A DNA stretch of 64,000 bases from Cytophagales bacterium (GCA_013299115.1 JAAFKA010000006.1:124001-188000), one strand, 5' to 3'; shown: positions 18,137-27,063, counted from the stretch's first letter. Numbers and translations: made by a program. The notes: generated by a model from the letters alone, not told the origin.

Positions 18137-19381
18137 CTACTTTCCAAAAAAATATAGCAACCAATCATCTACCAACCCTTTCCAATTTCCCCAAGAATGA
18201 CCTTGATTAATTTCTTGATAGCGGAAATTGTAGCCCTTGTCGGTCAGAATTTGCTTAAAGAGTTGGGTATCTTTTTCGCCATCAAATTGCAAACCAGAGG
18301 AAAGATACAATTTTTGGAAAGGGATTTTGGTTGTTTTAAAGTTGTCGAGTATAGACAACGACACCCAATAGGCAGGCGAATTGACTACAAACAACTGAAA
18401 AGAGTCGTTGGCTTTCCACGCAAAGTAAGTGGCACACAGCCCACCTAACGAAGTGCCTACCAAAGCCCTTTGTGCAGCCGAAGGATTGGTTTTGTAAGTT
18501 TTATCTATCGTGGGTATCAATTCTTTGGTAACAAACCCCAAAAACTTATCACTGTTGATATACTCCGTCATTCTTCGGTTTTCGTTCAGGTTGTTGGGCT
18601 GGCGAGGGTCTATGAAAACAGCTATGACAGGATTTATTTTTTGGGCAGCTATCAAATTGTCTAACGTAACCACCGCAGCCCCCATGCGAGGGTCGGCATA
18701 TTCTTGTCCGTCTGTAAAATAAACCACAGGCAAGTCTTTGAGTTGGTCGTAATTGGCAGGCACATACACCTTGTACTGTACCGCATAACCCAAAGCAGTG
18801 CTGTTTATCAACAAGTTAGCAGATAAATTGCCTTTGGGTTGCTTAGAATTTTGCGTTGGCATAGCCCAAGTTTCGGGTTTCCATTCGGGCATACGCAGTT
18901 CGGAATTTGGGGCACCACCGCCTATGCCAGCCCACTGTTGGTGCGGATTACCTTCGTCAAGTTGCCAATCTTTGCCGTTTAACACAATTTTGTAATCAAT
19001 TCTTGCATCTTTTGGCAACGACAATTTGCAATACCAGACTCTACTTTTGCCTATTTGCGTGCCTCGCAAAGAAGGTCGCCAGCCTGTAAAGTCGCCCGCC
19101 CACTCCACTTGCGTAGGGTTTTGGTTGGCGGGTGCTTTGTAAAACAAAACCACAGAGTCTGCCACGCAATACGGAATTTGTTGGTTCTTTTTGCGTTTTG
19201 CCCACCATTTTTCTACGGCTTTGGGCTTTGCCTCTTGCAAAGTTTGCTGCCAAGACAAAAAGTTTTTTGTAAACTCTTGATAATCATTGGCTTGATTTTG
19301 TGCTTGCATAACAAAAGGTAAGCAAGCAAGGAAGCAAAATAAAGTTCGCCTATATGCCAATACACAATTTGATTTGAACAT
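18137..19381 (-). CDS. Secreted Fes-like esterase (alpha/beta hydrolase)
   Basis: The protein has a signal peptide (FCFLACLPFVMQAQ), an N-terminal immunoglobulin-like early-set domain (about residues 60-150, with VEWAGDFTGWRP), then an esterase domain of the enterochelin-esterase/Esterase D type. Nucleophile motif GTSLGGLCA is followed by an Asp/His-containing end, with INQGHSWGNWK supplying the likely His. Such proteins hydrolyse ester bonds of siderophores or carbohydrate esters; the substrate is not clear here. I start at 19381 (MFKSN) rather than the ATG at 19417, because the extra 12 codons fall in a palindrome (AGTTGCC/GGCAACT) and precede a normal signal peptide. About 414 residues. 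Confidence 0.86.
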   Translation of the reverse strand: MFKSNCVLAYRRTLFCFLACLPFVMQAQNQANDYQEFTKNFLSWQQTLQEAKPKAVEKWWAKRKKNQQIPYCVADSVVLFYKAPANQNPTQVEWAGDFTGWRPSLRGTQIGKSRVWYCKLSLPKDARIDYKIVLNGKDWQLDEGNPHQQWAGIGGGAPNSELRMPEWKPETWAMPTQNSKQPKGNLSANLLINSTALGYAVQYKVYVPANYDQLKDLPVVYFTDGQEYADPRMGAAVVTLDNLIAAQKINPVIAVFIDPRQPNNLNENRRMTEYINSDKFLGFVTKELIPTIDKTYKTNPSAAQRALVGTSLGGLCATYFAWKANDSFQLFVVNSPAYWVSLSILDNFKTTKIPFQKLYLSSGLQFDGEKDTQLFKQILTDKGYNFRYQEINQGHSWGNWKGLVDDWLLYFFGK

Positions 19382-19589
19382 GGTTTTGAATAGTTTAGGA
19401 TAGTTGCCTGTAGGCAACTAATTTTATGATTTTTTTGATACCAAATTTAATAAAATTTTAGACAGCATACTAAACAGCAAAATAATTTAGTTGCCTTTTA
19501 CGGTTGTTTGTGTTCTTACTTACGGTAGATATCTCCGCAAACAATAGCATGAGATTTGTCCGACACTTTGAGGTATTGAACAAATATAC

Positions 19590-19597
19590 TATCTTTG
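19590..19597 (+). promoter_or_regulatory. -7 box of the PorD-like gene
   Basis: TATCTTTG is an exact TAnnTTTG match, 54 bases before the ATG at 19651. It sits inside the longer open frame that begins at 19504, which argues against that upstream start. Confidence 0.65.
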
Positions 19598-19650
19598 CAG
19601 TCAATAAAAATGCTAACGACTACCTACTAAATTCTAACCACTATTTAGCA

Positions 19651-20622
19651 ATGAAAAATATAAATTTTTGTTTTTTGTACGGTTGTCAAGGTCTGCGACC
19701 CTTGCCAACGTACTTCTGCTGTTTTTTACTTGCAATTTTTTTATTGCCAACGCCTCATTTTGCCCAAGAATTTCGCTGCACTGTTTTGGTAAATGCCCAA
19801 CAAGTGCAAACCCAAGAAAAGGCAATCATCGATGGGTTGCAGCAAAATATCCAAAAGTTTATGAACGAAACCAGATGGACAAACGAAGACGTAAAGCCCG
19901 AAGAAAGGTTGAAATGCACCATTTCACTTACCTTGCTCACTACGGAAGACCCCAGCAGGTCGACCAATGTGGCACAGGGCAGCTACTTAGGCACAGTACA
20001 GGTACAGTACACCCGACCTGTTTACGGCAGTACGTATGATACGCAAGTTTTTGACTTTTTAGACCAAAACTTCAATTTTTCGTATCAGCCTAACCAACCT
20101 TTGATTTTTGCAGAAAACGCCAATGCAAACAATCTAACAGCTATGTTGGCTTACTACGCCTACACCATGTTAGCCTTAGATTTCGATACGTTTGCCGAAA
20201 AAGGAGGGTCGCCATTCATAGAGAAAATGCTAAACATAGCTAACAATTCGCAACAGGCAGGCAACGGCTGGGACAACCGCAACAACCGCAACCGTTATTG
20301 GTTGTCTGAAAACATGAACAGCCCCCAATTTTTGTTGTTCAGAGAGGCACTTTACCAATACCACCGCCAAGGTTTAGATTTGTTTTATAAAGATGCTGAA
20401 GAAGGTCGCAAAAAAATAGCAGAAGCCATAGCCAAAATACGTGCAGTCAATAAATTGCGTCCTGCCGATGCTTTGCTCATCGATATATTTGTGAGGGCAA
20501 AACGCAACGAAATTTTGCAAATTTTTTCGCAAGGAAAACCTGAATTGGCAAAACAAGTAGGCGACAACATGGCACTGATAGACCCCCAAAACTCAAATTT
20601 ATATCAGGTGTTGGTAAGGTAA
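19651..20622 (+). CDS. porD: DUF4835 / PorD-like T9SS protein
   Basis: The sequence after the signal peptide, beginning AQEFRCTVLVNAQQVQ, with WTNEDVKPEERLKC and PVYGSTYDTQVF blocks and LRPADALLIDIFVRAKRNE near the end, fits the DUF4835 family, which is named PorD and linked to type IX secretion; its exact role is not settled. The mature protein should be periplasmic or outer-membrane associated. I start at 19651, because the promoter box at 19590-19597 lies inside the longer frame. That gives 323 residues. The signal peptide is odd: its N-region (YGCQGLRPLPTYF) is encoded by a REP hairpin. Its usual genomic neighbours are not present here. Confidence 0.78.
   Translation: MKNINFCFLYGCQGLRPLPTYFCCFLLAIFLLPTPHFAQEFRCTVLVNAQQVQTQEKAIIDGLQQNIQKFMNETRWTNEDVKPEERLKCTISLTLLTTEDPSRSTNVAQGSYLGTVQVQYTRPVYGSTYDTQVFDFLDQNFNFSYQPNQPLIFAENANANNLTAMLAYYAYTMLALDFDTFAEKGGSPFIEKMLNIANNSQQAGNGWDNRNNRNRYWLSENMNSPQFLLFREALYQYHRQGLDLFYKDAEEGRKKIAEAIAKIRAVNKLRPADALLIDIFVRAKRNEILQIFSQGKPELAKQVGDNMALIDPQNSNLYQVLVR
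19677..19713. repeat. REP hairpin inside the PorD-like signal peptide
   Basis: GTACGGTTGTCAAGGT and ACCCTTGCCAACGTAC are imperfect inverted arms around a short loop. The same arms (TACGATTGTCAAGGT / CATTGCCAACGTA) occur in intergenic copies at 40229, 49634 and 52001-52180. Confidence 0.75.
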
Positions 20623-20645
20623 ACAAAAAAAGTGGTAAATGTAGT

Positions 20646-20752
20646 ATAAGTAGTTAGACTTAAATAATCGATAATATTTCAAGTGCTAAGTATCTGATTA
20701 TCAGAATTATCCGACACCTCAAAGGTGTCGGATAATTAGGTTCAACTACTTA
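20646..20752 (+). mobile_element. MITE-like element, copy A (~107 bp)
   Basis: The element begins TAAGTAGTTAGACTTAAATA and ends AGGTTCAACTACTTA, so its ends are inverted (TAAGTAGTT / AACTACTTA). The centre is a strong palindrome, ATTATCCGACACCTC paired with GGTGTCGGATAAT. A nearly identical copy lies inverted at 25961-26066, and a degenerate one at 20-91. No coding capacity. It lies between the convergent PorD-like and GWxTD genes. Confidence 0.78.
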
Positions 20753-20790
20753 GGATTTAGCCCAATTTGTTTCCCTACGTTGTTTGGCAA

Positions 20791-21954
20791 CTATCTTGTA
20801 ACAAATCCCATTCTCCATCTTTCCACCATACTATACCACGTATCTTTGTAATTTTCATTTCTTACCAATTCGTAGTGTTGGGTAGTAAATTGATTGTTTC
20901 TTCGCATAAAAGTAAACTTAATTTCCTGCCCATAACTTCTGTAAATCCACTGCTCTTGTCCCTGTAGTTTTTGGGTAAGGTCGGGCTTGCCAAAAATAAT
21001 GTAAATCATTCCTTTGTCTGTTTTCCAACCTTCTTTGTAGGTCGTGAAAGCCTGATTAGCTTCTGCAATTCGTTGGTAATAAGCCCGAATCATCTTTTTT
21101 GCTTTAGCCTCGTCTTTTGCAAGTGCCAACCAATAACGGTCTAAGGCACGTTTTTTTTCTACGGCATCATCTTGGCGTATGGAGTTGATAGGAGAAATTT
21201 CACTGTATTCGGAGATGTAAAGCAAAGGCTCGATGAGCTGGTAAACAGTTCGATATTTTGGAAATTGTTTTTCCATGACTCTAAACCCAGTGCCATTTAC
21301 ACTGTTGGTGTCTAATTGGGCAAAGTACAAGCCTTTGGTGTGTAGGCAAAAATTTGTATTGGTTTTCACTACAAAAATAGAGTCGGCTTTCAGTTCGGGG
21401 TTTGCGTTTAGCCCTTCGGTTTGCATGGGAGCAAAAGCAGCCTGAAAATTTTGGGGCAGCCTATATACATATACGTTTTGGTTTTCTGCACCCAAAAAAA
21501 ACAAAGAATCTCCTTCTTTGGCATATTCACCTATGATATTGGTTTTTTGATTGACTATTCCCGCAAACGTATTGCCTGCACCTAACAAAAAATCTTCTTG
21601 GGCATCTTGGCGAAGTTGCGTATCTGTAACTTTAATAAACAAAATGGCAGTGCGTACCCCTGTTGCAAGTACGTCGAAACTAAAAGCCAACGAGCCACCA
21701 TTGAGCAGGTAGTTTGTTAAACTCACTGTATCTTGTCGCAAAATTTCGTTGCTGGTGGCAGAGGCTTTTACAAAATAAGATATTTTGAGGTCTGTTACCT
21801 TCGTATCACGTGCCAAACGAGGGACATACACATCGGCAAAGATGCGGTGTGTAGTACCAAAATCTACTATGCTTGCCCTTATCACAATAGGCGAAGCAGA
21901 GAGAACTACGGTGCTGATAAGCAGCAGGATAAGGGAAAGAAAATATTTTTTCAT
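20791..21954 (-). CDS. GWxTD domain-containing exported protein
   Basis: This 387-residue protein has a signal peptide (YFLSLILLLISTVVLSAS) and ends with the GWxTD domain, seen in KEGWKTDKGMIYIIFGKPD, followed by WIYRSYGQEIKFTF. The domain is found in Bacteroidota and Acidobacteriota exported proteins and has no proven function. The first two thirds are beta-rich and without other recognised motifs. It converges on the PorD-like gene with a MITE copy between them. Confidence 0.86.
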   Translation of the reverse strand: MKKYFLSLILLLISTVVLSASPIVIRASIVDFGTTHRIFADVYVPRLARDTKVTDLKISYFVKASATSNEILRQDTVSLTNYLLNGGSLAFSFDVLATGVRTAILFIKVTDTQLRQDAQEDFLLGAGNTFAGIVNQKTNIIGEYAKEGDSLFFLGAENQNVYVYRLPQNFQAAFAPMQTEGLNANPELKADSIFVVKTNTNFCLHTKGLYFAQLDTNSVNGTGFRVMEKQFPKYRTVYQLIEPLLYISEYSEISPINSIRQDDAVEKKRALDRYWLALAKDEAKAKKMIRAYYQRIAEANQAFTTYKEGWKTDKGMIYIIFGKPDLTQKLQGQEQWIYRSYGQEIKFTFMRRNNQFTTQHYELVRNENYKDTWYSMVERWRMGFVTR

Positions 21955-22020
21955 GTAAAATTTTTATCTTAATTCAAATTTTTGATTAGCAAAAATTTGG
22001 AAAATATCATCAGAAACATC

Positions 22021-22136
22021 AGAGGTTATTACGATTTGTACCGTACCCTTTGGCGGGGGTTGCCTCTAACTACAAAGTCAATTAATTGAAAATCAACAAG
22101 TTAGTGTTCTATACAAAAATTATCGTAATAACCTCT
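22021..22136. mobile_element. MITE-like fold-back element (116 bp)
   Basis: AGAGGTTATTACGAT and ATCGTAATAACCTCT are perfect 15 bp terminal inverted repeats, and similarity extends inward (TTTGTA on both sides). The interior has no gene. It lies between the divergent-facing 5' end of the GWxTD gene and the 3' end of the M28 peptidase gene. I found no second copy in the window. Confidence 0.6.
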
Positions 22137-22197
22137 ATCATACGAATTGCTTACTGCATATTCTTTGCTTTTTTTGGTTTCCCGCCGACAAAGTAAC

Positions 22198-23820
22198 TTA
22201 CTCCTTTGGTGCTTTGTCCACCACAGGTCTTTTTTCTCCATTGGCAAGCTGCCAAGCTGTACTAAAAATGAGTCGACCAATTTTTTCCATTTTATCAAAA
22301 TTGATTTTTTCTACGTCGTCAGTCGGTTGGTGATAATCGTCATGCACGCCATTGAAGTAAAAAATAATTGGAATATTTTTTACTGCAAAGTTATAATGGT
22401 CTGAACGGTAATAAAAACGGTTGGGGTCGTTGTCGTCATTGTACGTATAATCAAACTCCACCTCCGCAGCATAGTTTTTGCGTGTGTCCTCACTTAAATT
22501 ATGCAAATCTGTCGACAATTTATCAGACCCAATGACGTAAATGTAATTTGGGTTGGCTTTGTGTTTTTCATCTACCCTGCCCACCATGTCTATATTGAGG
22601 TCGGCAATGGTGTTTTTTAGCGGAAAAATGGGGTGGTTGGTGTAATATTCAGAACCTAACAAGCCTTTTTCTTCGCCCGTAACCAACATAAATAAAATGC
22701 TGCGGCGCGGGGCAAAACCTGCTGCCTTTGCTTGGGCAAAAGCCTCCGCCAACTCCAATACGCTGCAAGTGCCTGACCCATCGTCATCAGCTCCGTTGTT
22801 TATCTTGCCATCGACTATGCCTATGTGGTCGTAATGTGCCGTAATTATCAAAACTTCGTCTTTTTTGTCTGTCCCTTCCAAAAATCCTAACACATTTTCG
22901 GTCATTATCCGTTTTGCCATTCGCGTAGATTTTACGAGGGCAGTGCCTACGGCTTTTCCTGCTGTGCTTTGCTTATTTTCTATGATAGGTTTCAGCAATT
23001 TATCGAATTTTTTTGGTTTCAACTTCAAAATCTTATGAGCAATTTCAGGTTTTGCATAGATAGTAACAAAATTGTTTTGCTCTGTACTTTCAAAATCGAG
23101 AGCAGGAGAACTCAACCAACTTTTGTATAAAGACAAGGTTTTATTAAACTCAAAATCAGTAGGATAGACCAACAAGATACCCGCAGCCCCTTTGTCTTTG
23201 GCAAGTTTTGCTTTGTAGCCATTTTTGGAATAATCAGCCATTGTTTTGCTTGCCGAAAAAATGAAATTGCCGTCTTTGTCTTTGGGTTCTTCCACCATCA
23301 CCACCGCAATTTTGCCTTTGACACTCAGACCCATTTTTTCCAATTCTTTGTAATCCGAATAGCTGCCTGTTTCTACGCCGTAACCTGCAAAAACAAAGTC
23401 CATTTCTTTTTCTGCCACCGTATAATCTCCCGCCACAAAAAAGTCTTCGAACAACGCATATTTTTTATTGCCTTTCTTGATGTAAGTTTCCTCCCAAGTT
23501 TTGCGAGCAAGAGGGAAAGGTTGGTAATAAGGATTGTCTGGATTCGACTTGACAGGTGCAGCCAATTTCAGATTTTCAAAATGCTTTTTGATGTAATCGG
23601 CAGCCATTTTTTGCCCTTTTTCTCCTGTTTCTCTCCCTTCATATTCGTCAGAAGCCAAAATACTCAAATGTTTTTTGAGGTCAGCAGCCTGAATAGTTTG
23701 CGAAAAACGGATAAGATTTTCGTCTTTGGGTTGAGTGGCGGCGGCAGTGCTGGTTTGTCCGTAGCTGGTAGCCCAAGTTCCACAAGCAAGCAAAGAGGTA
23801 AATAAAAGTAGTTTTTTCAT
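22198..23820 (-). CDS. Secreted M28-family zinc peptidase with PA domain
   Basis: This 540-residue protein has a signal peptide (LLLFTSLLACGTWATSYG), a protease-associated insert (about residues 120-250) and a C-terminal M28 peptidase domain. The two-zinc site is complete: His in ITAHYDHIG, Asp in NGADDDGSGT, the Glu pair in TGEEKGLLGSEYY, Asp in LNIDMVGRVD and His in DDYHQPTDD. It should act as an aminopeptidase in the periplasm or outside the cell. A TAACTTTG promoter box precedes it (23842-23849). There is no sorting domain at the C-terminus, so T9SS export is not indicated. Confidence 0.93.
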   Translation of the reverse strand: MKKLLLFTSLLACGTWATSYGQTSTAAATQPKDENLIRFSQTIQAADLKKHLSILASDEYEGRETGEKGQKMAADYIKKHFENLKLAAPVKSNPDNPYYQPFPLARKTWEETYIKKGNKKYALFEDFFVAGDYTVAEKEMDFVFAGYGVETGSYSDYKELEKMGLSVKGKIAVVMVEEPKDKDGNFIFSASKTMADYSKNGYKAKLAKDKGAAGILLVYPTDFEFNKTLSLYKSWLSSPALDFESTEQNNFVTIYAKPEIAHKILKLKPKKFDKLLKPIIENKQSTAGKAVGTALVKSTRMAKRIMTENVLGFLEGTDKKDEVLIITAHYDHIGIVDGKINNGADDDGSGTCSVLELAEAFAQAKAAGFAPRRSILFMLVTGEEKGLLGSEYYTNHPIFPLKNTIADLNIDMVGRVDEKHKANPNYIYVIGSDKLSTDLHNLSEDTRKNYAAEVEFDYTYNDDNDPNRFYYRSDHYNFAVKNIPIIFYFNGVHDDYHQPTDDVEKINFDKMEKIGRLIFSTAWQLANGEKRPVVDKAPKE

Positions 23821-23841
23821 GTTTTTTTGAAATTATCGCAA

Positions 23842-23849
23842 CAAAGTTA
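23842..23849 (-). promoter_or_regulatory. -7 box of the M28 peptidase gene
   Basis: The minus strand reads TAACTTTG, matching TAnnTTTG, 22-29 bases before the ATG. Confidence 0.55.
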
Positions 23850-23973
23850 TAAATTTTGGGCAAAATTTGCAGCAAACTGTAATTTATTTTGTACATGGGT
23901 TGTAATTGTTCCAAAATTCGTTGCACCTTGTTTCCTATTATATTTTTAGTTGCTTTTATCTTACTTTTGCACT

Positions 23974-24777
23974 CTATAAATCCAGATTGTTTGATTGAAG
24001 CCACTGTTGGGTCAGTTCAATAAAAACTTGCACACTCAACTGCTCGGCTCGTTTGTCCAATATTGAATTGGTGAGCAGAGCAGGCGGGATACCAAGAGGT
24101 TTGAGGGCATTGCGTAAAGTTTTGCGGCGTTGGTTGAAACCTGTTTTCACTATGTTGAAAAATAATTTTTCATCACAAGGCAAGGTTACTATGGAGTTTC
24201 TGCGAAGTGAGATGACCCCTGATTTTACCTTTGGTGGCGGATTAAATACGTTTTCATCAACCGTAAAATGATATTGCACCTCATAAAAGGCTTGCAATAG
24301 CACACTCAAAATACCGTAAGTTTTGCTCCCGTGCTTTGCTGCCAATCTTTCGGCTACTTCTTTTTGCAACATTCCTACTACTTCCTGCACTTGATTGCGG
24401 TGGTTGAGTACCTTGAAAAAAATTTGCGAGGAAATATTATAAGGAAAATTGCCAATGATACCAATTGGCGAAGGAAAAAGTTTTGCTAAATCTAATTGCA
24501 AAAAATCACTTGCAATAATCTTGTCGGCAGGAAAAAGCAAAACTTCTTTCAAATAAACCACCGACTCTTGGTCTATTTCTACCAAAAATAAGTCTACATC
24601 AGTTTTTTTGCGTAACCATTCGGTCAAAACTCCTGTGCCAGCTCCTATTTCGAGCAATGTAGCATAGTTGTTGTGATGTTGCAAACAATTTACAATATTG
24701 GCTGCTATACTTTTGTCTTTCAAAAAGTGCTGCCCTAAATATTTTTTTGGGGTTACGTATTTAGTTGGAGTTGCCAT
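23974..24777 (-). CDS. rsmA: 16S rRNA dimethyladenosine transferase
   Basis: This 267-residue enzyme dimethylates two adjacent adenosines near the 3' end of 16S rRNA, using S-adenosylmethionine, late in 30S assembly. It opens with KKYLGQHFLKDKSIAANIV, then has the SAM site LEIGAGTGVLTEWL, the acidic loop VEIDQES and the catalytic NFPYNISSQIFFK (the NLPY-type motif with Phe in place of Leu). The C-terminal domain keeps FNPPPKVKSGVI and the GFNQRRKTLRNAL block. The full family length is present. A TACATTTG box lies upstream at 24824-24831. Confidence 0.97.
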   Translation of the reverse strand: MATPTKYVTPKKYLGQHFLKDKSIAANIVNCLQHHNNYATLLEIGAGTGVLTEWLRKKTDVDLFLVEIDQESVVYLKEVLLFPADKIIASDFLQLDLAKLFPSPIGIIGNFPYNISSQIFFKVLNHRNQVQEVVGMLQKEVAERLAAKHGSKTYGILSVLLQAFYEVQYHFTVDENVFNPPPKVKSGVISLRRNSIVTLPCDEKLFFNIVKTGFNQRRKTLRNALKPLGIPPALLTNSILDKRAEQLSVQVFIELTQQWLQSNNLDL

Positions 24778-24836
24778 GAATTAGATTAGACCTCTTGCAA
24801 AAGTGATTTTATTTTTATATTGGCAAATGTACATTA

Positions 24837-24925
24837 GAGTTTATGAATAATTACCCAAAGATGTCATTTTTTTGAAAAATGACATCTTTTGCCAAGCCTC
24901 TTAACAAAAAATTATTCATAAACTC
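24837..24925. repeat. Nested inverted repeat overlapping the radical SAM gene end
   Basis: GAGTTTATGAATAATT (24837-24852) is the exact complement of 24910-24925, and inside it AAAGATGTCATTTT pairs with AAAATGACATCTTT (24857-24870 with 24876-24889). The outer right arm contains the last codons and stop of the radical SAM gene. The inner hairpin could terminate that gene. Confidence 0.65.
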
Positions 24926-25914
24926 CATTTTTTACCAAACACCAACTTTTTCCACGTACTTTTTTCCCAATTGTATTTCAGGGTGCTGGGCAAGGCTGCA
25001 AACCAATATTTGTTTAGCTCTACGGCAAAAGAGGGCTGCATATAACAATTAATTACGCAACCTTGACAAGCTGCATAACGACCTTCCATTTTCACTAATT
25101 GCTGCACTTTTTCGGAGTGGTAAAGTGCAAAAAGTTGGTTGTCGATAGGCATTTGTTCTATACCCAAATGGTAGCAAGGCAACACTAATTGGTTGTCGGG
25201 CGAAATGACAATGGTGCTACTTCCTGCCCTGCACACAGGTTGGTTTATTTGGTTGCCACCTTGCTCTCTCAACAACAAAAAGGCTTCGTTTAAATATACC
25301 AAAGGCTTTTTTGCCCACTGTTTGAGAATTTTTAGAGAATTAGCAGACAAACCATTGTGTGTATTGATTTGATTGTAGGCAAAAACAGGATTTAAGATAA
25401 GTAGTAAGTTATTGGGTTTGCAAATATTTTCCCAAACAGCCTCTATTTGGTGCATATTAGTTTCAAAAACAGTAAACAAAATATCAGGTCTTTCGCCTAT
25501 GGCTTTGGCTTTTTCTATGGATTGCATCACAAAATCAAAAGCAGCCACTTTGCGAGAGGCATCATGCTCGGCTTTGTTGGGAGAGTCTAACGAAAAATGC
25601 AGCATATCTATCAAGCCATTGAGTTGGTCAGCTTTTTTGGGGTAGAGCAGGCAATTTGTGGTCAGCGTAGTAAGAAAGCCCATTTGCTTTGCCAAATGAA
25701 GTAGGTTTGCAATTTCTTTGTGCAGCAGTGGCTCTCCACCTGTAAAATCTATCACTTTCACACCCAACTTTTTGAGGTCTTTGAAGTTTTGCGTAGCCTG
25801 TTCTAAGGTAATATAAGGCGAGGGTTTCTCCCAAATATCGCAAAAATCGCAGGCAGCATTGCAACGATAGGTTACATAGTAATTACACAAAATGGGGTGT
25901 GAAATAAGTCGCAT
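24916..25914 (-). CDS. Radical SAM protein with SPASM-like C-terminal Cys cluster
   Basis: This 332-residue protein has the 4Fe-4S/SAM motif CNAACDFC (Cys18, Cys22, Cys25) and the radical SAM core blocks DFTGGEPLLHKE and LHFSLDSPNKAEHD. The C-terminal part carries more Cys (CRAGSST, LPCYHLG, ACQGCVINCY), as in SPASM/twitch domains that bind extra clusters. Members modify peptides or small molecules; the substrate cannot be told. No precursor peptide gene lies next to it. The stop codon is inside an inverted repeat. Confidence 0.87.
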   Translation of the reverse strand: MRLISHPILCNYYVTYRCNAACDFCDIWEKPSPYITLEQATQNFKDLKKLGVKVIDFTGGEPLLHKEIANLLHLAKQMGFLTTLTTNCLLYPKKADQLNGLIDMLHFSLDSPNKAEHDASRKVAAFDFVMQSIEKAKAIGERPDILFTVFETNMHQIEAVWENICKPNNLLLILNPVFAYNQINTHNGLSANSLKILKQWAKKPLVYLNEAFLLLREQGGNQINQPVCRAGSSTIVISPDNQLVLPCYHLGIEQMPIDNQLFALYHSEKVQQLVKMEGRYAACQGCVINCYMQPSFAVELNKYWFAALPSTLKYNWEKSTWKKLVFGKKWSL

Positions 25915-25960
25915 AAATTTTTATTAAACTCTTGCCTACCAAGAAAGTCAAAAAACTAAG

Positions 25961-26066
25961 TAAGTAGTTGAATCTAATTATCCGACACCTTTGAGGTGTC
26001 GGATAATTCTGATAATCAGATACTTAGTACTTGAAATATTATTGATTATTTAAGTCTAACTACTTA
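25961..26066 (-). mobile_element. MITE-like element, copy B (inverted)
   Basis: This is the reverse-complement counterpart of 20646-20752, differing at few positions: TAAGTAGTTGAATCTAATTA then the CCGACACC...GGTGTCGG core, ending AAGTCTAACTACTTA. The ~5.3 kb between the two inverted copies contains the GWxTD, M28, rsmA and radical SAM genes, so recombination between them would flip that block. Confidence 0.78.
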
Positions 26067-26106
26067 AAAGTAAAATAAAATGCAGCATTTTGATAAACCT
26101 TCAAAA

Positions 26107-27063
26107 TTATCTTTTCCCCAACTGCTGTACTACCCAAGATTTTCCCCATTCCTCTTTTTCTTGTTCAGTCCACAATTCGGGGTAAAAAATTTGTTTTTGG
26201 TAACGCGGAGGCAGGTATTTTTGCCAATTTGTGCCACCTGTAGCCGAAATATCGGCAGGGCTGCGTTGCAAATAACGCACAGCCGAACTGTAATGTGCCA
26301 AGCCCCAATCTACGTTCATCAAAGCATCGAACTCACGCAAGAGGGCAGGAATAGCTTGCGAGTCTTTGAGATGGTATTTATAAATTCGCCACAAGTTGGT
26401 TTCTTTACATTCCTTTGCCAAATTGAGCAAAGTTTGGCTGTATTTGGTTTCAAATTGACGTAAGGTCAAAGTTTTTTTGCTTGTTGCCAATTCGGTTGCC
26501 CCTTTTTTCCAATACAAATTTTCGTATAGTTCCTCTACTGTTGTGTGCGTGTCTATCTGTGGGCGAAAATCGTGGGCAGTGAGCAACCTAAAATCCGTAG
26601 CCCTAACCTCTATCATTCTAAACTGAATAGACTGAAAACCACTGGCAGGCAATAAAGACATACGAAATTTGAGAAACTGCTCGGTTTCCATGCCCTCAAC
26701 CATAATATTGAAAGAACTTATGAGGTGGCGTAAATAGTTGTTTATCCGTTTCAATCTTGCCACAAAAAAAACCTCGTCTATCTGCGGTTGGTTGCTAATT
26801 TGCTGCATTTCAGAGAGTATCAACTTAAAATACAACTCTGTAATTTGGTGATAGGCAATAAAAATTTGCTCATCTGGAAAATCTGTTTTCGGATTTTGCA
26901 AACTCAATAAAGTATCTAAATGAATATAATCCCAATAGGTAAGGTAATTGGCATACAATAAACCGTCTAAATAAGACGATAAATCTTGCCCCATACTCTC
27001 ATATTTTTGCTCCAATTTGTCTAACAAAGCAAGGACATTTTCAGGAATGGCAGGTGTTTGCAT
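26107..27063 (-). CDS. kynA: Tryptophan 2,3-dioxygenase family protein
   Basis: This 318-residue heme dioxygenase should open the indole ring of L-tryptophan to N-formylkynurenine, the first step of the kynurenine route. Blocks are LTYWDYIHLDTLLSLQ, DEQIFIAYHQITELYFKLI (with the distal His region), SGFQSIQFRMIEVR and the C-terminal SATGGTNWQKYLPP. Length fits the bacterial family. No other kynurenine-pathway gene is near. It diverges from argS; each has its own promoter box (27081-27088 and 27135-27142). Confidence 0.9.
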   Translation of the reverse strand: MQTPAIPENVLALLDKLEQKYESMGQDLSSYLDGLLYANYLTYWDYIHLDTLLSLQNPKTDFPDEQIFIAYHQITELYFKLILSEMQQISNQPQIDEVFFVARLKRINNYLRHLISSFNIMVEGMETEQFLKFRMSLLPASGFQSIQFRMIEVRATDFRLLTAHDFRPQIDTHTTVEELYENLYWKKGATELATSKKTLTLRQFETKYSQTLLNLAKECKETNLWRIYKYHLKDSQAIPALLREFDALMNVDWGLAHYSSAVRYLQRSPADISATGGTNWQKYLPPRYQKQIFYPELWTEQEKEEWGKSWVVQQLGKR

